64,000 nt of DNA from Streptomyces sp. AC555_RSS877. Lineage in GTDB: Bacteria > Actinomycetota > Actinomycetes > Streptomycetales > Streptomycetaceae. How positions within the stretch are numbered: the first letter of the stretch is position 1; each line of letters starts with the position of its first letter. Below are positions 1-7,900 of the stretch, one piece after another. Below the pieces are notes generated by a model. The model did no database searches and had not been told where the DNA came from. It saw only the letters and a program-made list of their open reading frames with translations. The stretch is from positions 124,001 to 188,000 of the forward strand of contig NZ_JAGMUK010000018.1 in NCBI RefSeq assembly GCF_019049245.1, in the 5' to 3' direction. Made by a program: the position numbers and the translations under genes.

Positions 1-2
1 GC

Positions 3-2027
3 ATGACCGTGCCCGGTACCCCCAAGATCGCGTACGGCGGCGACTACAACCCCGAGCAGTGGCCGGAGCCGGTCTGGGACGAGGACCACCGGCTGTTCAC
101 CCGGGCCGGCATCGACACCCTCACCGTCGGCGTCTTCTCCTGGTCGCTCACCCAACCCGCGGAGGACACCCACGACTTCACGGCCCTCGACCGCATCCTC
201 GACCGGGCCGCCGCCGAGGGCCGCCAGGTCTGCCTCGCCACCGGCACCGCCGCCCTCCCGCCCTGGCTGGCGAAGAAGTACCCCGAGGTCAACCGCACCG
301 ACTTCGAGGGCCGCCGGCACCGCTACGGCCAGCGCCACAACTTCTGCCCCAGCTCACCGGCGTACCGCCGTCAGGCCACGGCCATGGCGGCCCGGCTCGC
401 CGAACGGTACGCAGGACACCCGGCGTTGCTCGCCTGGCACATCAACAACGAGTACGGCGGCGTCTGTTACTGCGATTTGTGCGCCGACGCCTTCAGGGAC
501 TGGCTGCGCGAGAAGTACGCCACCCTGGACGCCCTCAACGACGCCTGGTGCACGGCCTTCTGGTCGCACCGCTACACCGACTGGGCCGAGATCGAGCCCC
601 CGAACGCCCTCACCGAGCACTGGCGCGGCCCCGACCACACCGCCTTCCAGGGCACCACCCTCGACTACTTCCGCTTCACCACCGACGCTCTCCTCGGCTG
701 CTTCCTCGCCGAGAAGGAGGCGATCCGGCGACACGACCCGGACACACCCGTCACCACCAACTTCATGGGCATGTTCCGCCCTCTCGACTACCACCGCTGG
801 GCGCCCCACCTCGACTTCGCCTCCTGGGACAGCTACCCGCCCCTCGACGCCCCGCCGACCTGGCCCGCCCTCGCCCACGACCTGATGCGCGGCCTCAAGG
901 ACGGCGCCCCCTTCTGGCTGATGGAGCAGACCCCGTCCACCACCGCCTGCCGTGACGTCAACCCCCTCAGGCGCCCCGGCGAACTCCGCCTCGCCACCTT
1001 CCAGGCCGTCGCCCACGGCGCCGACGCGGCCCTGTACTTCCAGATGCGCGCCTCCCGCGGCGCCTGCGAGAAGTACCACGGCGCGGTCATCGGCCACGCG
1101 GGCCGCGACGACACCCGGGTCTTCGGGGAAGTAGCGGACCTGGGACGGGAGTTGGAGCTGCTCGGAGACGTGAGCCTGGGCGCCCGCACCCCCGCCCGCA
1201 CCGCCCTGCTCTTCGACTGGGACAGCTGGTGGGCCCTGGAGATCTCCGACGGCCCCTCCCGCCTGGTCCGCTACCAGGACACCGTCCACGCCTACTACCG
1301 GGCCGCCCGCGAGGCCGGCGCCGACGTGGACGTCATCCCCCAGAGCGCCGACCTCACCCCGTACGACGTGGTCCTCGCCCCCGTCCTGCACATGATCAAG
1401 GGAGACCTGGCGGACCGCCTCGAAGCGGTGGCGGCCCGCGGCGGCACGGTCCTGTCCACGTTCCTCTCCGGCCGCGTCGACGAACACGACCGCGCCTTCC
1501 TCACCGACGTCCCCGGCCCGCTCGCCCCCCTCATGGGCATCCGCGTCGACGAATGGGACTCCCGCGCACGGGGCTTCGTACAGCCAGTGAGGCTGGGGGA
1601 GTTGAAGAGCGAGGCGCGCCTCGTCTTCGAGATCGTGCGGCCACGCGGCGCCGAGCCGGTCGCCACCTACGGCGTCGACTTCTACGCGGGCACCCCGGCC
1701 GTGACCCGGAACCGGTTCGGCGAGAACGGGGGCGAGGCCTGGTACGTCGCCACCGCCCTCGACCAGCCGGGCGTCAACGAGGTCGTACGCCGTGTCCTCA
1801 CCCGCCACGACCTGACCGGCCCGTACGCCGACCAGGCGGGAGTGGAGACCGCGACCCGCGTCGCCCCGGACGGAAACCGCCTCGTCTTCCTCCTCAACCA
1901 CGCCCACGAAGCGGTCGACCTGACGGCCCACGCCACCGCCACCGACCTGCTGACCGGCAAGCAGGTCGAGCAGGGTGACCCGCTGGCCCTCGACCCGCTC
2001 GGCACGGCGATCCTGCGCCTGCGGTAG
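3..2027 (+). CDS. GH42 beta-galactosidase
   Basis: Retaining glycoside hydrolase of family 42, which removes terminal galactose (some members alpha-L-arabinopyranose) from oligosaccharides. There is no signal peptide, so it should act in the cytoplasm on imported sugars. Seen: YGGDYNPEQW near the N-terminus, the acid/base motif HINNEYGG (Glu about residue 150), the nucleophile motif FWLMEQTPS (Glu about 308), and a cysteine group (NFCPSS and CYCDLC) that matches the family's structural zinc site. At 674 residues it has normal family length with the C-terminal trimerisation and beta domains. The ATG lies two bases into the window, so the promoter and any upstream partners are outside. It converges on the GH67 gene with only six bases between the stop codons and no obvious terminator. 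The exact substrate is inferred from the family. Confidence 0.92.
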   Translation: MTVPGTPKIAYGGDYNPEQWPEPVWDEDHRLFTRAGIDTLTVGVFSWSLTQPAEDTHDFTALDRILDRAAAEGRQVCLATGTAALPPWLAKKYPEVNRTDFEGRRHRYGQRHNFCPSSPAYRRQATAMAARLAERYAGHPALLAWHINNEYGGVCYCDLCADAFRDWLREKYATLDALNDAWCTAFWSHRYTDWAEIEPPNALTEHWRGPDHTAFQGTTLDYFRFTTDALLGCFLAEKEAIRRHDPDTPVTTNFMGMFRPLDYHRWAPHLDFASWDSYPPLDAPPTWPALAHDLMRGLKDGAPFWLMEQTPSTTACRDVNPLRRPGELRLATFQAVAHGADAALYFQMRASRGACEKYHGAVIGHAGRDDTRVFGEVADLGRELELLGDVSLGARTPARTALLFDWDSWWALEISDGPSRLVRYQDTVHAYYRAAREAGADVDVIPQSADLTPYDVVLAPVLHMIKGDLADRLEAVAARGGTVLSTFLSGRVDEHDRAFLTDVPGPLAPLMGIRVDEWDSRARGFVQPVRLGELKSEARLVFEIVRPRGAEPVATYGVDFYAGTPAVTRNRFGENGGEAWYVATALDQPGVNEVVRRVLTRHDLTGPYADQAGVETATRVAPDGNRLVFLLNHAHEAVDLTAHATATDLLTGKQVEQGDPLALDPLGTAILRLR

Positions 2028-2033
2028 AGCGGA

Positions 2034-4010
2034 TCAATGGATGCGCCGCCCATGTGCGTCGGGCACACCCGACTTCCGGAAGAAGTAGCTGTTGACCTGA
2101 TCGCGCCACTCGCGGGCACTGCGGAGCTGTTCCTCGTACCGCTCCGCCACCCGCGCGTGGCGTGCCGGGTCGACGAGGTCCGCGAGTGAGGCCCACACCT
2201 CACGGGCCTGCTCCACCTCCGTCACGCCCTCGAAGTGGGTGTCGTAGATATGCTGGATCACCGTCTTGCCGCTGTGCAGTACGTGGTCGTACGACACGTG
2301 GTGGAAGAACAGCAGCAGCTCGTCGGGGCAGGTGTCCGGCGACTCGTACACCTGCGCCCAGGGCTTGAGGTACTGCGCCGCGAACCCCGTGCCGGTCGCC
2401 GCGCTCCGGTCGACGCCGATGCCGTCCCGGTCGGCGAAGTGGTAGGTGCCCCAGGGGCTGTACTCGTAGCCGTCCACGCTCGGCCCGTAGTGGTGCCCCG
2501 GCTGCACCATGAAGCCGACCCCGAGCGGAGCGGTGTACTTCTCGTACGTCCGCCAGGACCCGTCGAGCACGGCGTGCAGCCCGTCCCGCAGTCGTACGGG
2601 ATCCGAGGTCTGGGCCGGTCCGAAGGTGAGCCGGATCCACTCGTCGAGGACGCTGTCCGGATCCGCGTCCGGCTGCCAGGCCAGCCGCCCGAAGGTGTAC
2701 AGGTTGGCCTGCGCCAGCGGGTGCCCCGTCCAGAACGGGTCGTCGCCGGCGTTGGACACCGCCACCAGCCCGCCGCGTCCCAACTCCCCGACAGGCGCGC
2801 CCTCTTCACCCTCCTGCCGGAACCGCAGCACCTCGCTCCACATCGGTCCGAGCCAGCACACATGCCGCTGCTGACCGGTGTACTCCTGCGTGGCCTGCAC
2901 CTCCACCGCGAGCCGGGTCCCGGGCATCGCGCCGATCAGCGGTGAGACCGGCTCCCGCACCTGGAAGTCCAGCGGCCCGTGCTTGACCTGGAGCACCGCG
3001 TTCGCCGCGAACTCCCCGTCCAGCGGGGTGAAGTGGTCGTACGCGGCACGCGCCCGGTCCGTCGTCCGGTCCCGCCAGTCCTGGCGGTGGTCGTAGACGA
3101 ACGCCCGCCAGTGCACCGTGCCGCCGTGCGGAGCGAGTGCGCCGGCCAGCATGTTCGCGCCGTCCGCGTGACTGCGGCCGTAGGCGAACGGCCCCGGCTG
3201 GCCCTCCGAGTCGGCCTTCACCACGAACCCGCCGAAGTCCTCGATCACCTCGTACACCCGCGCCGACGCCTCGGCCCACCACGCACGCACCGAGGCGTCC
3301 AGCGGATCAGCCGTGGCCAGTTTGCCGAGCAGCACCGGTGCGGCGAAGGTGACCGACAGGTGGGTCCGAATGCCGTACGGCCTCAACGCACCCGCGATCT
3401 CGGCCACTTCACCGATCCGGTCGGTCAGCAGACGGGCCTCGGTCTCGTGCACGTTGACGTTGTTCACCGCCACGGCGTTGATCCCGCACGCGGCCAGCAG
3501 CCTGCCGTACGCCCGCACCCGCTCCATCTCGCCCCGCGCCCGGCCGTCCGCCCAGAACAGCGACCCGCCGGCGTAGCCGCGCTCCACCTGGCCCATGACC
3601 GGGTGCACGGCCACGTTGTCCCAGTGGTCCACCATCCGCAGCGCCACCGCGGGACGGTGCGTCTCCCGCACCGGCTCACCGCGGAAGGCGTCCTCTCCTA
3701 GCCGCACGACGTGGAAGAGGCCGTGGAGCAGCCCGGCCTGTCCTGACGCGGTGACCGTCGTTCGGCCCCCTTCGCGCTCGTACGTGAATGCCTCGGAGCC
3801 GTCGGAGCCGGTCAGTTCCAGTACCAGGTCGTCCCCGGTGTCAGCCGGTCCGGAGCCGCGTACGACACGGCCGCCGAACCGCGCACAGGCCTCGGCCACT
3901 TCCTCGTGAACCGTCTCCACCAGCGGCCCCGAACCTCGGATCAGCGTGCGCCGGGTGCCGAGCGCCCGGAAGGCGCCGGGCGGCAGCCAGGCGGGGTCGA
4001 CGCTAGGCAA
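2034..4010 (-). CDS. GH67 alpha-glucuronidase
   Basis: Removes (4-O-methyl-)glucuronic acid from the non-reducing end of glucuronoxylan oligosaccharides, in the cytoplasm (no signal peptide). Seen: the family's conserved blocks NNVNVHETEARLLT, KADSEGQPGP (catalytic acid Glu), LQVKHGPLDFQVREP (Asp of the base pair) and VEVQATQEYTG (Glu of the base pair), with the C-terminal helical domain intact; 658 residues is close to the family norm. The only usable start is TTG at 4010, which overlaps the stop of the upstream secreted-protein gene by 8 nt and has no good Shine-Dalgarno sequence. Expression therefore probably depends on translational coupling. The N-terminal DPAWLPPGAFRALG looks like a genuine GH67 N-terminus, which supports this start. 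Confidence 0.93.
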   Translation of the reverse strand: MPSVDPAWLPPGAFRALGTRRTLIRGSGPLVETVHEEVAEACARFGGRVVRGSGPADTGDDLVLELTGSDGSEAFTYEREGGRTTVTASGQAGLLHGLFHVVRLGEDAFRGEPVRETHRPAVALRMVDHWDNVAVHPVMGQVERGYAGGSLFWADGRARGEMERVRAYGRLLAACGINAVAVNNVNVHETEARLLTDRIGEVAEIAGALRPYGIRTHLSVTFAAPVLLGKLATADPLDASVRAWWAEASARVYEVIEDFGGFVVKADSEGQPGPFAYGRSHADGANMLAGALAPHGGTVHWRAFVYDHRQDWRDRTTDRARAAYDHFTPLDGEFAANAVLQVKHGPLDFQVREPVSPLIGAMPGTRLAVEVQATQEYTGQQRHVCWLGPMWSEVLRFRQEGEEGAPVGELGRGGLVAVSNAGDDPFWTGHPLAQANLYTFGRLAWQPDADPDSVLDEWIRLTFGPAQTSDPVRLRDGLHAVLDGSWRTYEKYTAPLGVGFMVQPGHHYGPSVDGYEYSPWGTYHFADRDGIGVDRSAATGTGFAAQYLKPWAQVYESPDTCPDELLLFFHHVSYDHVLHSGKTVIQHIYDTHFEGVTEVEQAREVWASLADLVDPARHARVAERYEEQLRSAREWRDQVNSYFFRKSGVPDAHGRRIH

Positions 4011-4527
4011 CGGCCGCGCCGGTTCCGCGCGCCGCGCCGATCAGGTCGGTGCGGCCCGACTCGTCGTACACCGAGATGTCGACCAAGGCGCCGTCCGGGA
4101 TGTCGAAGTCCTTCACCGTGAGGTCCACGACCTCGGAGGTGCCCGGTGCGGAGAAGGTGCCGAGGTCGTGATAGCTGCCGCCGGACGAGTAGCCGACGGC
4201 GACGAAGAAGCCGTCCCCGTCGTTGCGGGTGTCGTAGACCCAGAGCTTCTCGTCGTGGGGATGGAACTCCACCTTGCCGACGAACCAGCCGTCGTCGTTC
4301 AGTTCCATCTTGACGGCCAGGCCGCCGGCATCGTTCGCGAAGTACGTGCCGTCGAACGGGTCCGTCAGATTGCCGCCGCTGCACGGGCAGTTGTCGGTGT
4401 CGTAGTAGTACTTGGCGACACCGGGATTGGGGCTGTAGGCCTGGGCGGGTGCGGCCGTCGCGCACAGCGCCCCCACCATCAGACCGGTCCCCGCGAGCAG
4501 TCCCCAAAGCCGTCTCTTGATGCTCAT
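4003..4527 (-). CDS. Small secreted protein of unknown function
   Basis: I do not recognise this family. The 174 residues begin with a typical Sec signal peptide (MSIKRRLWGLLAGTG, hydrophobic core, likely cleavage after APAQA). The mature part is about 145 residues, acidic, rich in Asp/Gly/Tyr, with a Cys pair in NCPCSGG near its start and a pattern that looks all-beta. A strong GGGGGAGG sequence lies 8 nt before the ATG. Its stop overlaps the TTG start of the GH67 gene by 8 nt, so the two are probably one transcript, suggesting an extracellular role linked to glucuronoxylan, such as binding, but this is inference from position only. Confidence 0.7.
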   Translation of the reverse strand: MSIKRRLWGLLAGTGLMVGALCATAAPAQAYSPNPGVAKYYYDTDNCPCSGGNLTDPFDGTYFANDAGGLAVKMELNDDGWFVGKVEFHPHDEKLWVYDTRNDGDGFFVAVGYSSGGSYHDLGTFSAPGTSEVVDLTVKDFDIPDGALVDISVYDESGRTDLIGAARGTGAAVA

Positions 4528-4599
4528 CCGTGTTTCCTCCCCCTCCGGATGCCGTGCCGCACGGTGCTCACCGGCGACGCACGGCCATTGTGGTGCACG

Positions 4600-5020
4600 G
4601 GCCGCTCGCGAGGTACCTGTCGACTGCTGGGATGTGGTGGATTCCGGCCAGCAACTCCGCCTGCGCCAGGGCAGGTTGAGCGTGAAGAAGCAGCCGATGG
4701 TGCCGGAACGCCCCCGGTCCGGGAGTGCCGGCGGTCCAGGCCAGGCCGACGGAGACGTTCGTGGCGTCGTAGTGCGAGAGCCGGGTGGTCCCGGCCCGCC
4801 GCCACATCGATGTCGACGACCTTGCGGTACGCGTACGCCCGTCTGCCGTAGCGCAGTGCACGCTTTCCGGTGGAGAACGGGACGTCGGCGAGCTGGGGCG
4901 GACCGGGGCCGCCGTCGTTCGCGAAGCGAGCGCGTGCGTCACCGGCTTGACCGGCTTGTCCGACCTGTCCAGAGCGCGCTCCCCCCGGCCGGTGGCGGCG
5001 GGTGTCCCGGGCAGGGTCCC
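4600..5020 (-). pseudogene. Possible decayed coding remnant in a 0.9-kb gene-poor spacer
   Basis: The spacer 4528-5444 holds no intact gene that I can support. On the minus strand, two reading frames can be joined into a protein-like string: one frame gives FSTGKRALRYGRRAYAYRK followed by VVDIDVAAG (about 4870-4785), and after a frame change near 4780-4790 it continues LSHYDATNVSVGLAWTAG (about 4775-4720). A third frame then reads GTIGCFFTLNLP (about 4705-4670). This looks like a gene broken by at least one frameshift and lacking a start. I cannot name the parent family. It could also be chance, since high-GC DNA gives long spurious frames. Confidence 0.25.
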
Positions 5021-5098
5021 CATGCCTGCGCCGCCGCCCGCGACCGCACCCGCGTAACCCTGTGCTGCCGCATACGCGAGCGCGCTCCCCGCAGCCTG

Positions 5099-5110
5099 GA
5101 CAACGTTGTC
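5099..5110. promoter_or_regulatory. Perfect 12-bp palindrome, LacI-type operator candidate
   Basis: GACAACGTTGTC is a perfect palindrome with a central CG, the layout of LacI-family operators that control sugar genes in actinobacteria. It lies about 335 nt before ngcE and about 570 nt upstream of the secreted protein/GH67 pair on the other strand, so either unit could be the target. No LacI gene lies beside it; the only one in the window is at 42-43 kb. Function is inferred from form only. Confidence 0.35.
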
Positions 5111-5283
5111 ACCCCCTCGATTCAGAGATCAGCCGTGGCTCAAGTGGACGGTGGTGTCAATGATCTTGGCTGTGGCATTCGGGGCCTATGTCAAGGATTT
5201 TTCCGGCAAGGCGCCCACAGGCCACTCATATTTCCGGGAGGTCTCAACTCGGGAAAGACCCGCAGCCAACCTTGCATTCGATC

Positions 5284-5316
5284 TTGCTCCATTGACCTGA
5301 AGTGGACTATACCTGT
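5284..5316 (+). promoter_or_regulatory. Candidate ngcE promoter with overlapping DasR-like site
   Basis: TTGCTC (5284-5289) and TATACC (5308-5313) are spaced by 18 nt like a sigma-70-type promoter. The 16-mer AGTGGACTATACCTGT (5301-5316) matches 12 of 16 positions of the DasR-responsive element AGTGGTCTAGACCACT as I remember it, and would cover the -10 box. DasR is the GlcNAc regulator of streptomycetes, which fits a chitin-sugar importer. The stretch is also richer in A/T than its surroundings. The 5' leader to the ngcE start would be about 120 nt. Confidence 0.4.
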
Positions 5317-5329
5317 CGACGATTCACAC

Positions 5330-5371
5330 GATCCGCACGTCACGATCCGCACGTCATGATCCGCACGAACC
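5330..5371 (+). repeat. Three tandem 14-bp direct repeats in the ngcE leader
   Basis: GATCCGCACGTCAC (5330-5343) and GATCCGCACGTCAT (5344-5357) are followed by GATCCGCACGAACC (5358-5371). The 10-bp core GATCCGCACG is identical in all three and recurs every 14 bp. The preceding GATTCACACG (5321-5330) may be a fourth, degenerate copy. Three copies this short, without spacers, are not a CRISPR array. Position between promoter and start suggests a regulator-binding array or slippage product. Confidence 0.7.
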
Positions 5372-5444
5372 TGCTTGACCTGACCGCGGTGCCCGGGAGG
5401 ATCCGGTACACCGCCTGAGTCCTGGAGAAGGCGAGGACTTGAGC

Positions 5445-6899
5445 ATGGGATCCACTTCCGCCGAGAACAACGGCACCGGTGGCGTCGGCCGCCGCGATCT
5501 GATCAAGCGGTCCGCCGCGCTGGGCCTGATCTCCGTCCCCACGATGAGCTTCCTGTCCGCGTGTGCCAGCAGTGGCGGCGACGACAGCGGGGACAAGGCC
5601 AAGGCCGGCAAGAAGACCACGAAGAACCCGCTGGGTGTGAACGAGACCGCGGGGATGGAATTCGTCCTGTTCGACGGTGGATTCGGCAAGGAGTACGCCG
5701 AGGACGCCGTGAAGATCTACGAGAAGAACTTCCCCGGGGCCAAGGTGAAGTTCTCCGCCACCCAGAAGATCCAGTCCACCCTCCAGCCCCGCTTCAACCA
5801 GGGCACCCCGCCCGACCTCATCGACAACTCCGGCGCCGAGCAGATGGACATGGGCGTCCTGGCCGGCAAGAACCAGCTCACCGACCTCACCCCGCTCCTC
5901 GACGCCCCGTCCTACGACGACCCGGGCAAGAAGGTCCGCGACACGCTGCGCCCCGGCATCGTGGAGATGGGCCAGCTGGACGGCGACCCGGTCTGGATCA
6001 TGTACTACGCCTACACGGTGTACGGCGTGTGGTACTCGCAGAAGGCCCTGGACTCCCTCGACTCCGCCTATCCCGAGACCTGGGACGAGATGCTCGCGGT
6101 CTGCGAGAAGGCCAAGAAGCAGGGCATCGCGGGCTGGACGTACGCGGGCAAATACCCGTACTACCTCCCCTTCTCGCTGTACCCGATGATCGGCAAGGTC
6201 GGCGGCGTCGAAGTCCTCGACGCGATCGACAACCTGGAGCCGAACGCCTGGAAGCACCCGGCGGTCAAGGCGTGTTTCGAGGCCTACTACGAGCTCTTCA
6301 AGAAGGGCTACATCCTCAAGGGCACACCCGGTCTGGACCACATCCAGTCGCAGACCGCGTGGGCCAAGGGCAAGGCGCTGTTCATCCCGAACGGTTCCTG
6401 GGTGGAGAACGAGTCGGCGAACGTCATCCCGGCCGACTTCAACCTCGCCGTCTCGGCGCCCACCGGCATCGACTCCTCCGACAAGATGCCCTTCGGCACC
6501 ATCTGGGCCTCCGGCGGCGAGCCCTTCATCGTCCCGGCCAAGGCGAAGAACGGCACGGGCGGCATGGAGCAGCTGCGCATCATGCTCAGCGAGGCGTCCT
6601 CGAAGAACTTCACCAGCAAGGTCAAGTCGCTGACGGCGTACAACGGCGGCACCGACGGCATCACCCTCACCCCCGGCCTCAAGTCCGGTGTCGCGGCGCT
6701 GGAGAAGGCCGGCGACAACGTGGTCAACCCGCGTCTGCAGGACTGGTACGTGCAGTTGCAGAAGGAGAAGATCGGAGTCTCCGGACTCGGCGAGATGATG
6801 GCCGGCCGTCTCACTCCGGCCGAGGCGATCAAGAAGATCCAGGCTTATGCCGACGAGACCGCCAAGGACACGTCGATCAAGCACTACAAGCACCAGTAA
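5445..6899 (+). CDS. ngcE: Chitobiose/GlcNAc ABC importer, substrate-binding lipoprotein NgcE
   Basis: Extracellular solute-binding protein that captures N-acetylglucosamine or N,N'-diacetylchitobiose for the NgcFG permease; the S. coelicolor counterpart (NgcE-Sco, SCO6005) was described as a lower-affinity chitobiose binder. Seen: a Tat-type lipoprotein signal, GRRDLIKRS followed by a hydrophobic stretch and lipobox LSACA (Cys about residue 37), then a 484-residue family-1 binding protein. The longest frame opens at a TTG (5439), but ATG 5445 lies 8 nt after GAGG and is preferred. Two permease genes follow on the same strand and there is no ATPase gene, as expected if MsiK energises uptake. 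Upstream are a DasR-like site and a triple 14-bp repeat. Confidence 0.9.
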   Translation: MGSTSAENNGTGGVGRRDLIKRSAALGLISVPTMSFLSACASSGGDDSGDKAKAGKKTTKNPLGVNETAGMEFVLFDGGFGKEYAEDAVKIYEKNFPGAKVKFSATQKIQSTLQPRFNQGTPPDLIDNSGAEQMDMGVLAGKNQLTDLTPLLDAPSYDDPGKKVRDTLRPGIVEMGQLDGDPVWIMYYAYTVYGVWYSQKALDSLDSAYPETWDEMLAVCEKAKKQGIAGWTYAGKYPYYLPFSLYPMIGKVGGVEVLDAIDNLEPNAWKHPAVKACFEAYYELFKKGYILKGTPGLDHIQSQTAWAKGKALFIPNGSWVENESANVIPADFNLAVSAPTGIDSSDKMPFGTIWASGGEPFIVPAKAKNGTGGMEQLRIMLSEASSKNFTSKVKSLTAYNGGTDGITLTPGLKSGVAALEKAGDNVVNPRLQDWYVQLQKEKIGVSGLGEMMAGRLTPAEAIKKIQAYADETAKDTSIKHYKHQ

Positions 6900-6914
6900 C
6901 GGACCGGAGAAGCG

Positions 6915-7841
6915 ATGCAGCACGGCAAGTACCGGTTCATCGTGGGGTTTCTGGCAGTGCCCCTCGGTCTGTACGCGCTATTCGTGATCTGGCCGTTCAT
7001 CCAGTCCATCTACTACTCGTTCACGGACTGGACCGGCCTGAGCCCCGAATTCAAGATGGTCGGCCTGGACAATTACCGGAGGATGCTGGACGACGAGATC
7101 TTCTGGAAGTCCTTGCAGCACAGCTTGATGTTCGCGGTCGTGCTGCCGCTGTTGACGATCAGTCTGGCGCTGTTCTTCGCCTTCATGATCAATGTCGGCG
7201 GGCGGCGAAGGAAGGGTGGCCCGGTGATCTCCGGAGTCCGGGGCTCTTCCTTCTACAAGATCGTCTACTTCTTCCCGCAGGTGCTCTCGATCGCCATCGT
7301 GGCCCTGCTGTTCGCCTTCGCGTACAACCCGGACAGCGGCGCCATCAACTCGCTGCTGCGCGGGGTCGGGCTCGACAGCGTCCAGCCCCTGTGGCTGGGC
7401 GACCCGAGCCTGGCCCTGTGGTGCGTGATGGCGGTGCTCGTGTGGTCCACGGTCGGCTTCTTCGTGGTCCTCTTCTCCGCCGGCATGGCCTCCATCCCGG
7501 CGGACCTGTACGAGGCGGCGCTGCTCGACGGTGCGGGCCGCGCCACCACGTTCTTCCGGATCACCCTGCCGCTGCTGTGGGACACCGTGCAGTCCGGCTG
7601 GGTCTACATGGGCATCCTCGCCCTCGGCGCCGAGTCGTTCGCGGTCGTACAGATCATGACGACCGGGCCGGGCGGTCCCGACTACTCGACCACCGTCCTG
7701 GTGCTGTACGTGTACCAGAAGGCGTTCCGCGACGGGCAGGCCGCCTACGCCACCACCATCGGCGTCGCCCTTCTCGTCGTCACGCTGGCCTTCGCCGCCC
7801 TCGTGATGCGGCTGGGCCGACGCGAGCGGCTGGAGTACTGA
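6915..7841 (+). CDS. ngcF: Chitobiose/GlcNAc ABC importer, permease NgcF
   Basis: Inner subunit (MalF type) of the NgcEFG importer. Seen: 308 residues with about six hydrophobic segments and the EAA loop that docks the ATPase, EAALLDGAGRATTFFRITLPLL (Glu and Gly positions conserved). The ATG lies 6 nt after GGAG and 15 nt after the ngcE stop, so the two are cotranscribed. The stop codon is followed at once by the end of an inserted tnpB element, which separates ngcF from its partner ngcG by almost 1.4 kb. The coding sequence itself appears complete and ends in the usual charged tail (RRERLEY). Confidence 0.92.
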   Translation: MQHGKYRFIVGFLAVPLGLYALFVIWPFIQSIYYSFTDWTGLSPEFKMVGLDNYRRMLDDEIFWKSLQHSLMFAVVLPLLTISLALFFAFMINVGGRRRKGGPVISGVRGSSFYKIVYFFPQVLSIAIVALLFAFAYNPDSGAINSLLRGVGLDSVQPLWLGDPSLALWCVMAVLVWSTVGFFVVLFSAGMASIPADLYEAALLDGAGRATTFFRITLPLLWDTVQSGWVYMGILALGAESFAVVQIMTTGPGGPDYSTTVLVLYVYQKAFRDGQAAYATTIGVALLVVTLAFAALVMRLGRRERLEY

Positions 7842-7842
7842 A

Positions 7843-7900
7843 CAGTTGACTTCCTCCCCCTCGTGAACGAGGGGATTCCTACGGCTCGCGCCGTGGGGTT
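7843..7900 (-). ncRNA. Probable 3' end of the TnpB guide RNA (omega RNA) and element right end
   Basis: In IS605-type elements the guide RNA is made from the 3' end of tnpB through the right end and continues into flanking host DNA, which supplies the guide. Here the minus strand after the tnpB stop carries an 8-bp stem (7857-7864 with 7867-7874) followed by GGAGGAAGTCAAC, after which host sequence begins. The first guide bases would be TGTTCAGTACTCCAG, the complement of the ngcF end. The 5' boundary of the RNA lies inside tnpB and cannot be placed by eye. Presence of the RNA is inferred from the family. Confidence 0.45.

Noticed and set aside
354..1931. Long antisense open frame within the GH42 gene
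   Set aside because: A mirror of codon bias in high-GC DNA; composition is Gly/Val/Ala-rich without domains.
5106..5300. 64-codon open frame (PWLKWTVVSMILAVAFG...) before ngcE
   Set aside because: No good start, low third-position GC unlike real genes here, and it runs into the promoter and DasR-like site. Treated as regulatory spacer.
5330..5371. Triple direct repeat as a mini CRISPR array
   Set aside because: The 14-bp units are adjacent with no spacers and no cas genes exist in the window.
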